Assembly (NCBI RefSeq): GCF_002994745.2
Contig: NC_037094.1
Location: 1,326,001 to 1,390,000, forward strand
Direction: 5' to 3'
DNA: 64,000 nucleotides
Source of the DNA: Rosa chinensis
Taxonomy: Eukaryota > Streptophyta > Magnoliopsida > Rosales > Rosaceae
The notes beneath the pieces were generated by a model. That model saw nothing but the letters and a program-made list of their open reading frames with translations. It made no database searches and was not told the DNA's origin. The position numbers were made by a program, and so were the translations under genes. This document shows, one piece after another, positions 26,114-38,939 of this stretch. How positions within the stretch are numbered: the first letter of the stretch is position 1; the number at the start of each line of letters is the position of its first letter.

Positions 26114-28821
26114 GTGACAGGACCCGCCCCGGATTTCACCCTGAAATCCGAAAAGGCCCTGCGGGACCCACCTTAGAAGAAATTCTACCAAAAAATTTGA
26201 CAGAACTTCCCCTAAAAATGGACAACCCAAAACCTGTAAACAAACAATTACACTTCTAAATCATCCATCCTTATTCTCCTGGAGCCACCCTGCTCCCTAT
26301 ATCACAACATCTCTCATATCACAAAACAATTCTGAAACTTAAGAATATTAATCTCAAGAGATATCAGAGCAATCTATTTCTCAGGCGTACAAGAAGGTAG
26401 AATACAAGATAAACGACCAATACTTTTATAATGCGGAAGCTATGACAGCTATGCCTCAACCCCAAGTACGCTCGACCTCAAGCTAAACTGGCCTGCAAAC
26501 TGGGCATTTAAAACCGAAGGGCCCAGGGGAAAACATTTAAAATCCGTTAGAGTGAGTGGACGAAAAATAAGTAATTTCAAATGAATAAGTAAAACTTAAT
26601 GCTTTCCCAAGTTATTCTCTAAAACCTCGCATGCAGTAACAATCTTGAACACACTCTTAATCATCCTCTTTACTGAAATCTCAATCACGTAATAAGAACA
26701 TCTTGAAGTCTCTTAAAATCTCATCCTCAATCCTTATAAAAACATCATTTTCATGAGGCTCGTTTGATGACTAGAAAGGACTGCTGTCTAGTCATCTCAT
26801 GCCATCTAGGAGGGACTGCCACCCAGATGACGCAACGGAAGGGACTGCCAACCGGAATAGGAGGCGGTGGATAGATGGGACTGCCAACTAGCCACATGTA
26901 GTAGACGGGACTGCCGACTAACCACAAGTAGTAGACGGGACTGCCGACTAACTACCTCATGTCATCTGGAAGGGACTGCCAACCAGGTGACGCATCGGAT
27001 GGGACTGCCAACCGGGCTGTAGTCTGGAAGGGACTGCCAACCAGACTATTACCTAGAAGGGACTGCCAACTAGGTAAGATACGCATGCGCCAAAACTGGC
27101 CTCCTTAATAAACTGAATAGCCTCCTCAAGAAACTGAAAATAACTTTAAAATCTCAATAAATCCTCGAAAGCATAAAATCAAATACTCTGTAAATCAATA
27201 AATGCTTTCGGAAAGAAAACTCAATCTAACTTCAAGGCTAATAAGTGCGGAGCTCAAAGCTCAATAAATTTCGATAAAACATTCGTACTCGTGAATCCTC
27301 ATAAAAACCGATATTTGAAATCCAAAATTCTCATAATATTTTCTGAATCAGTCACTTCCCGAAAATCATTTCCCAACTCAATAACTCATGAATGACTATC
27401 TCAAAAATCTACTAAAAGCCCTCGGGAAGGAATTTCAATACTAATCTCGTAATCCATAAATAAATCTCAATAAACTAAATCTCAAATATTCAAAACATAA
27501 TTAAATCTCAATTGGAAGAAAATAATAATAATACTGCATGCGGAATTAATTTAAAAACAAATGTCCACTCACAGTACTATTTAGGCGACCATGCATACGA
27601 GTTCCTTCGTCGAGCAATAGCTCGGTACATCGCCCTGTACACAATTATATTCCGTGAATAACTATTCAACAATTAAATACGATTCTCAAAATCAAATCCT
27701 CATAATTACATCTCCACTTCTCCTCGGATGCAACCCAAATTATACCACTAATACCATTTCGTTAATTTAAAGGTTCCAAGGCAGAACCGAGAGATATCCG
27801 ACGGCCGGATTCTCGTAATTCGATAATCGAAACCCTAAACTTCAAAAATTCATAATTAATTCCAAGCTTCTCCAAAATTCACCAAATTTCATATATAAGC
27901 TCTACAATATTTATAGGATTTAATGGGCTAAAAACTGGAATTAAAACACAGCCCAACACGCCTCCACGCGCCACCCACAGTGGCGGCGCGTGGGACCCAC
28001 GCGCAGGCGGTAACCACCTCCGATGGCCACCATATTTTGACAGCAGCACCTACACAACACACTGATCAATTTTCTCAACTACATCACATCCCAATTTTAC
28101 CTTTAAACAGTCGAATTCAACCGGTGAAGAAAACCCAGAAAATCAAGAACCCTAGATTTTCAATTCTGCCTCTACACTTCAAATCTTGATTCGAGGCTAG
28201 GGGCGAAATGATCTCCGTGGAAAACCAAACCTTCGACGGCAAAATGGTGACCAGAGGTGGCCGGAATCGCCGGAAATCGGCAAAAATGGCTAACTGCCAC
28301 CGTAGCTTCCTCCGCTCCAAATCGAGCTTCTCCGGCCAAATTACCGTAATATACCTCCACAGACGTGATAAGGGGAAGAAACCGAGCTTGGGGGTGGCCG
28401 GATTACTTTCTGGGTCGGCCGGAGGAGGAAGAAATCGGAGGGGGAAGAGATCGGGCCGAAAGGGAGGAAGGGTCGGGGAGAGAGAAGAGAAAGTTACCGG
28501 GGGCTAGGTAGATTTTCCAAAAATGGAAATCTACCAACAGTAATTTCCATATATATATACAACTTACCATGAACAGTAAATTCTACATTTTTGGCCATAA
28601 CTCTCACATACTAAGTCCAATTTTTACGCACCACATATGCACGCGCTCGGTTTAACGTCCTCTACAACTTTCATGAAGGAAATTTTCTCAAATTTTGACC
28701 CGAACAAAAAGTCAACTTTTAGGGCCCCCTAAAAGCATTGAAACGACAGTAAAAGTGAAAGTAAAAGTTGTTTACCGTCCAAATGACTAGTAACCCGGTG
28801 AATTCGGGTTCGGGACGTCAC
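26114..28821 (-). mobile_element. Nested 2.7-kb element, probable solo LTR or LARD
   Basis: Ends GTGAC...GTCAC are flanked by the 5-bp direct repeat ACGCT (26109-26113 and 28822-28826). Read on the minus strand it begins TGTGACGTCCCGAACCCG and ends CGGGTCCTGTCACA, an LTR-like TG...CA layout, although with those exact ends only 3 bp of flank match. A 5-bp duplication suits LTR elements. There is no gag, pol or transposase frame. The left part carries the hairpin array at 26766-27077; the right part is GC-rich (28200-28510) with spurious frames on both strands. Confidence 0.55.
26766..27077. repeat. Array of ten hairpin units with a conserved loop
   Basis: Ten copies of a loop close to AAGGGACTGCCAA, each flanked by inverted arms whose sequence changes from unit to unit. 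Clear pairs: 26766-26775/26787-26796 (10 of 10), 26803-26810/26822-26829 (7 of 8), 26867-26874/26888-26895 (7 of 8), 26961-26969/26983-26991 (8 of 9 plus a wobble), 27020-27027/27041-27048 (8 of 8) and 27049-27056/27070-27077 (8 of 8). Three units pair over only 3 bp. The arms covary while the loop is fixed. Confidence 0.85.
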
Positions 28822-29494
28822 ACGCTGGTGGTAACTGGGCCTAGTGGGAGGCTCAAATCTGGAGAGGAAGCCAAGAAGAGCCCGAGGAGCAACCTATTAC
28901 TGAGGTTGTTGGCTACTGAGGAGGCTGAAGATGGTGCTAATTCCAACCCTAAGGAGGAGGGACTAGCTTTCTCTTAAGTTCTCTAAGCTTTTAGACATTT
29001 TGGACTCAAGCTTTTTGGAGTAGGGATAATTTCTAGAGGCTTTTCTAAGATGTTTCTAGTTGATATTTGTACTGTAGTTGCGTGATTGGCAGATTAGACT
29101 AGATGAATATATTTTCCTCAGAGAGCGAGATTGTTCTTACTTAGTTTTAGGCTTGTTGTTCAGCGAACGTCTCTTTAGACTTTAATGATTTTAGTTGTGG
29201 CTTAGATAGGTTATCCGGTTTGTTCCGGGGTTCTTTGTATAAGTTGTGTTAAACTCTGATCTGTTTTCATGGCTTGATAATCCTATTAAAAAAAAAAAAA
29301 AATCAAAGATAAGTTCCACAGTTGGGTTTGGGCCAGCCCATATAAGACAAGAATGAATGTGCCTTACTGGAAAGCCCATTAGACAACTATAAAAAACAAA
29401 AGCGGTCGGGTTCAAACGGCGCGCAGCGGCTCACCGTTTTCCCTCTCTCAAAATCCCCAGACTCTCCCTCCGATACCTCACACAGCTCAGAACA

Positions 29495-31035
29495 ATGGCG
29501 AACACCACCTCCACCGCCAGCAACGAAATCTTAATGTTAGAAGCTCCGCCGCAAGGTCCATCGTGGCCGGGCCCCTTAACCAACGCCGAGATCATCGACG
29601 CCTTGCCGTACATCGACGAAGACTACTACGCCAGCGCAGCCGTCAAGAGAGAGGTCGACCTCATGGTGGAGGAAGAGCTCCGTCGCAGCGCCAAAAAGCC
29701 CGCCGATTTCCTCAAAGACTTGCCTCCACTCGCCAAGCCCAATTTCAAGGTCAGTCACACACACATATAGCTCCCTAGGGTTTCAAATTTCAAATTATCT
29801 CCTAGGGTTTCAAAAAGTTGTGAAAATTTGGTTTATCTCAGAATAATCCAGTTCTGGCGAGAGAGTACGACCGCGTGAGAGCTTCCAAGCCTCCCGTGGT
29901 TCTTGATTTCTCCAGAGATAAAGCGGAGATGCCGAAGAGGACTGATGAAGCTGCTTGGAGACAGGCTCTTCAGAAAGCTCAGTGCTTTTCGCAGCACAAT
30001 GTCGTCAGGTAAATCTAATTCTTGGCAATGCGTATCAATATCAATGCCTTGGATTGTGTATTTATTTGTGTGACTTGGATTGTGATGGATTGAGTGACCG
30101 GTTTTCAGATTGGAGAATTTGGAGCTGATGGATAAGTATGGCCCTGACGCCTGGATTCAGTACAACAATGTATTGCAATCACTTTTGTCGAGGTTTGTTT
30201 GCCAGTTTTTATATAAAGAAGATGGACTTTTGGATTTACTTGATCATAGTGAAGCAACTGATTCTGTAGTTCTAAGACTAGTAGTGTAATGATGCACCAT
30301 ATACTTGTATATCATACCCATCTGTTCGTGCTGAGACAGAAATGTACATTTGTTCACAAGTGCCCGAGTATTCTTGATTATATTCAAAATGCATCGTCAC
30401 ATATGATATGAGATACAAGTTTGTGTTTAGGATGGATATTTTCTTAGTTTCCTAGACCATGTGTATTGAAGTGTGTCACTTACTTAGATATGACATATTG
30501 AAGTTTAATTTGATTGTGCAAACAAATATTAGTTCTATTGAAAAATGCATTTGATAGTACTTGATATCATGTCCATGCTCTTATTTACAATTGCATTGAT
30601 CTGTGCAGATTGCAGAAATTAACTCATGAACGCTCTCAAATGATTGGAACCGTGAATCGTGAAAGGAAAGAACATCAGGTGATTTAACTTCCTTACTTAC
30701 CATCCCTTATTTGATCTAAATGCTTTCTTGGAGTTTGATCTGGTAAATTTATTCTTCATTGTTGAGCAGCAAAACACTGCATATGAGCTTAATGCTTTAT
30801 CTGCGCAATGGAAGGAACTTTCTGTGAAAAACATAGAAATTCAAGCCGCATGTGCTAAAATTGAAAATTATATAGATGAACTCAAAAAGGAAGCTGCAGA
30901 GAGGTAATCCGCCTTTTCCTTTCTGGTGTGTTTTCTCTCTCATGGATTTACTAGTTTGGCTGCTAATTAGTAATTACTGATTTCAGAGGCTGGGACTTAA
31001 AACCAATGGAGAATGGCCCGTTGAATTCTGAATGA
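29495..31035 (+). CDS. MOS4: MOS4 / SPF27 (BCAS2) spliceosome NTC subunit
   Basis: Core subunit of the Prp19/NineTeen complex (MOS4-associated complex in plants), needed for splicing activation and for plant innate immunity. Exons: 29495-29749, 29842-30008, 30109-30192, 30609-30678, 30770-30903, 30987-31035; 252 residues, the family length. Motifs: ALPYIDEDYYASAAVKREVD, FLKDLPPL, DKYGPDAWIQYNNVLQSLL and a C-terminal coiled coil from about residue 170 (LTHERSQMIGTVNRERKEHQ onward). The leader has GGCCAGCCCA and nearby site II-like motifs typical of housekeeping genes. GAGTAG|GTATGC right after the stop, with a possible acceptor near 31955, suggests a 3' UTR intron. Confidence 0.95.
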
Positions 31036-32593
31036 GTAGGTATGCTTATATGGCATTTGATTTAGATTTGATGCTATAACTCTGTCATTATATGTCTGTT
31101 TTTTAATAGAATTCAGTGGTGTTATGTCATATTGTTGCCCTTTCAAGGAAAAAAAATGTCATATGTGCCAACATAGGGTTCAGAAATGATATGTAATATT
31201 ATGTTCCTTCATTTTCATGTGAGAATTCTTTCCTTCATTTTCTCATTGGGTTTCAAATGTAATCTTGAAGAATTGATTGTTTTCTGTTCCAATCAATGGA
31301 CCTGTCCAACCTATCCAACCTTACAAGTGTGGTTCCAAATCTTGAAGAATTGATTCTTTCTATTTCATTTCTTTCCTTAAGCGAGCCGTTCGGAAAATAG
31401 CACCTTATATTCATAAATGGTACGATGCTATTGTGTATGATGATACTTTTTCTACCAGAACATGAGAACTCTTATGTAATATATGTTAGATGTCTAGGTC
31501 ATGCCTATGTGGTACATTGTTGTGGCTCATCCATTGCAAATTTAATGAATAACTTTTACGTAGTGTGAACAAGGTCTCCCTAGATCCCTTTAGCAGTCCA
31601 GGACCACAATGCCAAAACAGAAGTTGGTTTTTTGTTATCACCTAACAACTTGGCTATGTTTCTATTTAAGGTTTATATGCCAACTCCACAGAAACCTGTT
31701 CTTGTTCTTTTTTCTTGTCAGAAATACAGAAGTGTAAAATTCATGAAAGGTTTATGGCTCCGAATTGCTTAATATTGGAAGTTGGCCTTGGTTTGCATTT
31801 GAAGTGTCATGATAAGTAATTATACTCATTACATGCTTCTTATGAGTACCAAACAGCTACTATGACCATAGTTGATTTTAATGACTTCTGCCTTAAATGG
31901 AGCAGTGCTACCACACAGTCTGACAGCCTTATTTCACCATTGGAATTGTAAACAGGTTCTGCATGAAGACCTGGAAGTGCTCCAATTCACGCAGCTGGAA
32001 TGGATCCATCTTTCCGGATGAGTGGCTGATATGTTACTGGCTTACTCGGTGGTTTTTCCTAGTTCCAGTTGGAATCCAATACGATTTGATAATTATTTTA
32101 CTTGGATTTGTCCAAATTTAGCTGTAATGATCTCAAAGAGCAGAGCTCCATTAGAGTAAATCTTTCCCGGAACTTATTCTAAATGGATCCCGAGTTCAAG
32201 TTGTTTTCTACATTTAGTCTTGTAAAAAAGCCATGAGGTATTAATATGCTGGCTTGCCAACTTCAGTATCCTTGTAGGAAGCAGAATATGGTTGCACAGT
32301 GTATTTAAGTGCTTTTATAATTCATTTAATGAAATGTAGTGCTTTTGTTACTTTGACATCTCAGTAGATTCAGTAGCATAACTCAGTTAAAGAGGATGAG
32401 CCAGTGAGATATGATACAATCTAAACGCATGAAATCATTCTTATGGTCAAAAGAGAGCCAACATTTGAAAACCAGCACAAGGTTTAAGGCTTATGGTGTA
32501 AACTCTGTCTACTATCTAGTTTCTCCTAGATGTTGCATCAATCATTTCATATTAACATTACGCTTGGATTCTATCAAGTAGTATGGGCGAACA
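31036..32593. other. MOS4 3' region, converging on the ABCA gene
   Basis: AT-rich sequence with no supported coding frame. Probably contains a 3' UTR intron of MOS4 (donor at 31041, candidate acceptor TAAACAG near 31955) and the 3' UTRs of both convergent genes. Confidence 0.4.
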
Positions 32594-35500
32594 CTACTGT
32601 GAAGCGGTTGTAGCAACCTTGATGAAGACATCCTCCAAAGTAGTGTCAGTGAGACCCCAAGCGAACACTGGGAATTGCCGCTTTGCAGCCTCCACAGCTT
32701 GGAAGACATGGGCGATAGTGACCTCATTTTTGGGCAGCTCAAACTTCTGTGTCCCTGAGAGTCGGTATACCTTGTTGGCGTTGGGTGAGATCGTCCGAAC
32801 CATCTTCTCCACTTCTTCCTCATGATCCCCACTTGTGGTCATTGTGAAGATATACGATCCTCCATATCTAGCCTTCAGCTGCGGTGAGTGGGGAAATGAG
32901 TTTAGATTAAAATACGTAAAATATAAGAGATGAACTTATCGAGTATGATTTACCTCTTTCGGATTTCCAATACACTGCAATCTGCCATCTACAAAAATTC
33001 CTAGTCGATCACAGAGAACCTCTGCCTCTTCCATGGAATGTGCTGAACATCATGTGCAAACAAGCTTGCTTTATTAGTGAAATTAACTTATACAGGCAAT
33101 ATCATTCATTGACAATTCATACAGTGACCAATAATAATATTGGGAGAGGACATAACTGGTTAAGAGGATTGCTCGGTCCTGTTTCGCCGCCTTTACAACA
33201 TTCCATAGATGGTTTCTTGAAGCTGGATCTAGTCCAGTACTAGGCTCATCCATGTAAACAACCTGCACACAAAATTTCACGGTATAATTATTGCAACAAG
33301 TAGCATGTATATAGTTTTCTAGGCGAACAGACACTAACATTTACATGGCCAGAGATCAGAGTAGTCAAACTTAAGAGATAGAGCAGCAACTTAAGACATA
33401 CTGTAAGTAAATTGGACTATTCTATTCAACACATGACTTTCCTAAAGCTATTAGGAAATCAGAAGTTGCAAAGCATTAGGAGAGTATCTCTCCTACTTGT
33501 TCGGAGACTCAAGGGAACTAAATGAAGATTGTAGAATCGTATCAAGGAGAGAAAATCAAGGAAAAATAACTCTCACTGATCTTGAGATAAAGGTGTCTTT
33601 TAATCCATATCTTTTTGCATGATTCTAAATTGATATGCATTGCTTTTAATTGATCTGGAAAATCTCATTTGTTTTAAAATGTTTTCCAAATGCATATCCG
33701 ATTGAGATATTGATCACAATTAGAAAAGTTTTGATTGCATATTCAAAACAGTTTTAAAACCTTTCCTTGTTCATCTTATTCGGTGATTAAGAAGAAATTT
33801 GATAAAGGGGGAGTCTTGCTCCTCTATATAAGGGTTTTAAAACTGATTTGTGAGGTAGAGTTTTTCATGTAGAGAAAAATTGTTCTTCTTTGAACTGCAC
33901 ATGTTTGTTCAAATCGTTTACTGAAAAAAACTCCCATTGCTTGCTTCATACTATCACTTCCATAATTAATTCTCAAGATCAGTGAGTTGATTGAGTGCAA
34001 GGAAGATTGAAGATTGAAGTGCGAAAATGTTGTGTTGATCCAGTTAGGAGTTAGAACAGTAGTAAAACAAGTTAGCAGTTGGCTAATTGAAAGTGTTTGT
34101 TATGAACAACACTACTTGTATACTATAAACTCTATTGTTTCATATTTGATTGATTTTTCGTGTTGGCTACGTTAAAAGCCACGCAGTGAAGTTTCCTTAG
34201 TGGAGAGGTTTACACTGCGTTAGCAATTCCTGTGTATTTCTTGATAAATCCATTACATTGTCAAAGCAGTTCTATCAAACATATTGCACTAGTGTTCTTT
34301 TAGGTATTTTCACATACCTTCGGATCCCCTATGAGTGAAATTGCGACGCTAAGCCTTCTCTTCATACCTCCACTATACTTCCCAGCCTGTTTGTCAGCAA
34401 CTCCACCATAGAACAGATTCACACTCTTCAAAGACTCTTCCACAGCCTGATCAGCAACCAGAATCAGGTAAACAAATTAAGCTTAAGATGTAACTTAATT
34501 TGTTTACAATGACAATATATCTCTATGTAAGAATCGAGTTAGAATGTACATGATGACTTACTTCTATTAAGGCAGAACCTTTGAGATTCTTAAGTCTGCC
34601 ATAAAACAGCAAATGCTCCCTTCCGGTCAGGCTCTCCCATAGTAAGCTAAACAATATCCGAAAAGCACGAAATTAGTTTCAAATAATCAAAAGAACCCAA
34701 AAAAAAAAAAATATTGATTGATTGCAGTATCTTGGCTGGCTTACTCGTGCTGTGGACAAACACCCATGCTGGTATATATTTCATCCATCTGAGTCCAAAT
34801 GTCCATACCATGAACATATGCCGCACCAGAGCTTGGTTTTGTCAGACCAATCATCTGCATGTCGACAGAAAACAGAGGTTAAATGCAATTAAATGATTAA
34901 ACTAGATAGCTGTAACTAGTCGTTAAATAATTTAAGATTTAGAGAGTTCAATTATTCCATGAATAACTGATATAGTACTTTACCATGCTAATAAAAGAGG
35001 TCTTCCCTGCACCATTGGGACCAAGCATGCCAAAGCATTCCCCTCGTGGCAAAGCAAGACATAACCCTTTCACTGCAAACTTCTCAGGGTTTCCATCTCT
35101 TCCTGGATACACCTTTTTCAGGTCATGGCAGATGATCGCATGACTTGTACTATCTTGATCCAATAGCAAACTCTCAACCTTCTCCATCTGCAAATAAATT
35201 GAGCAATTGTAAGGGGAATGCAATGTATAGTTATGCAATTCATTTTGATTCATATGAGTGACAACAAAATTCAGATAAGTAACATTTACCTCTTGAGTAA
35301 CATCAGGTTTGTCCATCTGAATAGAAACTGTAGATCCCTGCCATTGTGCACTAGGCGTCCCACTCCTAAGAGATGAGGAATGTTCTTTATTCTTTCCAAA
35401 GCAGCTTTGCAAGAAAAATAGAGGACTTTTTCCACTTACAGATGATGTAAGTTTATCCAAGTTATATGCAACAAAAATCAGCACAAACCACTCCACAAAC

Positions 35501-38446
35501 ATGACAATCAAGACTTCTCTCATCCCATTCTTGCTGTGTCTCAAATTTCCCCATCGCATCCCAACAGTCCCCACAGTACTTGCTTCAGGGGTGAATTCTG
35601 CAAACTCATATAACCCACGATACAGAGACAAGCCAGGAATTAACTCAAGAACAATGATCCAGTATCCTACATACGCACAAGAATAGGTAAAAAAATAAAA
35701 AATAAAAAAGAGCATTGAAGAAAAGCAGATTAAGTACAAAATATGTCATTTTCACCAACGGGTATTTCCACTTACTAGGGAATGATGGATCTTCTATGAA
35801 GGCTTGAAAAAGTTCTGAACCAAAAAGCCCGGTTGCAAAGACCAATATGTAACCTATAACTGTAATCATCCAAGCAATCATGTCAATGTAAAAGATAGCC
35901 TACTTACATATTAGGAAATGCACTGAATCAATATACAAAGATATGGACATGATGATCAAACCTGAACAAGCCTTAACGTTGGAGAACAATGCAGCTGCTA
36001 GAAAAGCCATCGCTATTTGCAAATTCATATATAAGAAGTAGAAAACAAACTGGATGGTGTAGTCATGTAGTCTGAAAATTTTTAACCCTGTAACAAGTCA
36101 TCATCAACTAATTATTTAATTAAATGTACACAAGTTAAGTGAAGCTAGACTAGCGAGAACAGCAGTACATACATACCGGTAAGTGAGCCAGATATAACAA
36201 GACATAGCATGTACACTACAGATACTGTAAGAAAATAGGCATAGGAAATCATCCAATAGGGTCCATCACCAAGTCCATGCATTTTCATCATGATTCTGAG
36301 TTTTTGTTGTTTTTCGTACACCAGCGACTTCATCACAACCTTCAAGTCAAATTGGGAAGCTTAATAAGAAATTAAGGGAAACTCTACTTGATAGCATAAG
36401 TAGTTGTAAGCTTGCAGCTAATTAATATATATGGAAAAGCAGTGAATGCTCTCACAGGGAAGAGAAGTAAGATAACCCATGTAAAGAAGAGTGGACCAAT
36501 CATAGAGGCAATATCTGGCATCTGGAATGGGGTTTCCTGCAGCTTGGGCATTTCTTTGACAAAATCAAGCAGCATATTTGTTCCAAAACCTTTCAAGAAC
36601 CGTAGGTAGGCACTGGAGGCCTGTGAATAATTGAAATAAAATTTACAAATAAGTACGAAAATAGATTACTAATTCCTAGCAGAATAGGGAAGTTAAACTC
36701 AAAAACCAAAAAAGCCAAACGATGCGCTTGTCTGTGTGTGTGTAACTGTGTATACCAGATTCACTGCACGCGGAAGCCGCAACAATTTAGAATCACTCCC
36801 AGCCCCGCTCAGCACCTCGCCAACATCATCATCTCCAGATTTCAAGCTTGAATTGTACCATACGCTCACATTGAAATTATTCTTATCTGAGTTGGAGAAA
36901 TCATAGGCTGCATTGCAAGAAAACACACTATGAGTGTCAGTAGTACTTTTTCCCCTAAATGATACTATCACATATTGATATATTCATCACATCAAACAAT
37001 TAGTAACTAGAATGTTAGCAGTACCTCCAAGTACTTCATTAATCTTCCCCTCTGAATTCCCATTTCTGTAACCTCTATATAGCTCATTGTTTACTTCGGT
37101 AGAAGTATTGCGCCACAAAGGCAAACCTTCAACACATTCAACAACTAGATTCGATCGAAGACAGCATAGTTAGGTAAAGAAAATTGTTTAGCATAATGTA
37201 CTGCACACAACGAAGCTGAAGAACTACTGTGTTTATCATTTTATGTAGTCACGTACATATTTTTGGTTGCAAACTTGCTTCTCGAACTGGAAGATAGAAT
37301 GAAGAATTTGGTGAGCAGTGGCGCTGCACATTATAGATGGTCACAACATCCATAGACCAGTCATAGTCATGAAACATGTTCTCTTGAGGTGAGGAATCCG
37401 AACCCTTAACATTTATAAACATATTGCAACGCAAATCAATGATCCAACATTTACCGACTACAGTATGTAATCAAAATGAGAAATATTGGCAAATAATCAC
37501 CATGACATTATGCGCTATATATTCCATGCCATCACCAGCGGATTTCGGCGGGGGAGAATTCAACAACATATTTCCAGCCAGAGCTGTGTAACAAATGCAC
37601 ATCAGAAAACCACTAATGAGGCAATTAACAACCAAACACAAAATAATCAATTAAAACATGTAATTATCTTGGTACGTACTTTCTCCTAAAGACTGATTAT
37701 TCCCAGTAAGAAGTAGTGTTACCGGGCAGGAGGAGTAGCCTCTTTCATCATGCCTACTCCGGCATGACTCATCCGGCAAGTCAGATGGAAGAAAGCTACT
37801 TCTTACTGCACGGTAATCTCGAGATGGTAACTGCAACAATGGAGCCCATTCTTGAGGCTGAGGTATGGGACAAGATAAAGTTAGATAAAATTGGTCTGAC
37901 GATCCACAATCGGGTTTTGATAACTGTTTGTTCACATTCTTCTGCAGACTTTGGAGGGCAGCCAAAATGAGGATGAAGAAAAAGGGTATTAAAACCAGCC
38001 TGATATTGGAGCGGATGTTTCTTTTCTGCAAAATGAACACAAACATATTATGATCATATATCATCAAGCTAAAATAATGAAGCAACAGATTTAGATCATT
38101 GAACAGTGAAGGAAAATTGCTTCTCTCAATTTCATGTTTAGGCGGTTTAGCCATTAAAAGCGGAGGAGCAAGAGACGTGCAAAGAGTTTAAGACAGAAGT
38201 ATTAGACGAATTGTTTCAGAGAAATTTAAGACAAGTGGACAAGCAAGCAAAAGAAGCTGGCTTGCGAGCTTCTTCATCAACACCCCCAACTATAAAAGAA
38301 AATTCCTACGTTGCCACTCCAATCTTCTAATGCTAGCGCAATTGAACAGAAGGCTAAAAGGAAAGAAAGACCTGATATGTTAAGCTCTTTCTGAGCAAGG
38401 CATTGGACTGAGTCCAGAAGCTCGCAGCGGAACGCTCCGGCTCCAT
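32594..38446 (-). CDS. ABC transporter, subfamily A half-transporter (ABCA7-like)
   Basis: Plant ABCA half-transporter of the group containing Arabidopsis ABCA3-ABCA12, likely moving lipids at internal membranes. Eighteen exons: 38372-38446, 37680-38025, 37501-37583, 37257-37404, 37025-37144, 36756-36907, 36456-36620, 36177-36339, 35962-36087, 35776-35859, 35290-35666, 34984-35187, 34745-34854, 34562-34646, 34318-34446, 33157-33262, 32954-33042, 32594-32878; 948 residues. First membrane helix after KRNIRSNIRLVLIPFFFILI, then a luminal loop and a cluster of helices (about 330-500). The nucleotide-binding domain has Walker [10 protein letters not shown], signature [12 protein letters not shown], Walker B VVYMDEPSTGLDP and the H-loop [11 protein letters not shown]. 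The junction of exons 3 and 4 is the least certain: its acceptor is weak and was chosen by phase and family similarity. Confidence 0.93.
33263..34317. other. Enlarged ABCA intron with retroelement-like sequence
   Basis: At 1055 bp this is the largest intron of the gene. It contains a TATA-like CTCTATATAAGG near 33820 and following sequence of LTR or leader character on the plus strand. No terminal repeats or target duplication were found, so an insertion is only suspected. Confidence 0.3.
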
Positions 38447-38939
38447 TGATGTCCAAAACAAGACTACTCCTCTATCTTGACACCAAAGAAGTTTTAATTT
38501 AGAGTCTGTCACACTACACAAGATATTCAACACAAAGTTCAAATTATAATACGAAAAGAACTATAAGAACAAAGACAATAAATCAAACTGGTACCTGAAA
38601 TAATTTGAAGAACCCTCTTGTATGAATGAGCAATATATATATACTGTATCCAAATCACTTAAATGTGTGCTCCTCGTCTTCTGTGCTAGACTGCTATTGT
38701 GAATTCTTGCTTCTACCGTTTCTAATGCACTGGTAAATGACTGTAACTGCTGAATGTTTGAACTACCCAAACTACCCTTTATGCGTTAAAGTTGTTCTTG
38801 CTTAGTTTCAGAGGGAATAATATCTACTAAGAGAATCAAGCAATTAATACAAATTTCCTTTTTTTGTTTAAGGCTAAAATATTTTTTCCCTTATAATCTT
38901 ATATACCTTTGCTTGTAAAAAAAATTTCGTAATAATTAA

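Larger units (their letters stand above)
25400..29308 (+). mobile_element. Poly(A)-tailed retroposon interrupted by a second element
   Basis: A retroposed unit bounded by AATCAAAG at 25400-25407 and again at 29301-29308, directly after a 15-base A-tract (29288-29302). Outside the nested insert only about 1.2 kb remains: a GC-rich 5' part (25430-26108) and a 3' part (28827-29287). No reverse transcriptase is present, so it is a truncated or non-autonomous LINE-like copy. Open frames in the 5' part have no recognised domain. Confidence 0.6.

Noticed and set aside
25667..26230. 187-codon minus-strand frame
   Set aside because: It crosses the border of the nested element at 26114, so it is a chance frame through two unrelated sequences.
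26766..27077. CRISPR array
   Set aside because: Repeats separated by variable DNA invite the idea, but the host is a plant, the repeats are 13 bp, and the variable parts are paired arms rather than spacers.
28208..28507. 99-codon Arg/Gly-rich plus-strand frame
   Set aside because: It lies in the GC-rich part of an LTR-like element with equally open frames on the other strand and no domain.
29576..29764. Antisense frame over MOS4 exon 1
   Set aside because: Shadow of the coding exon; no splice or family support.
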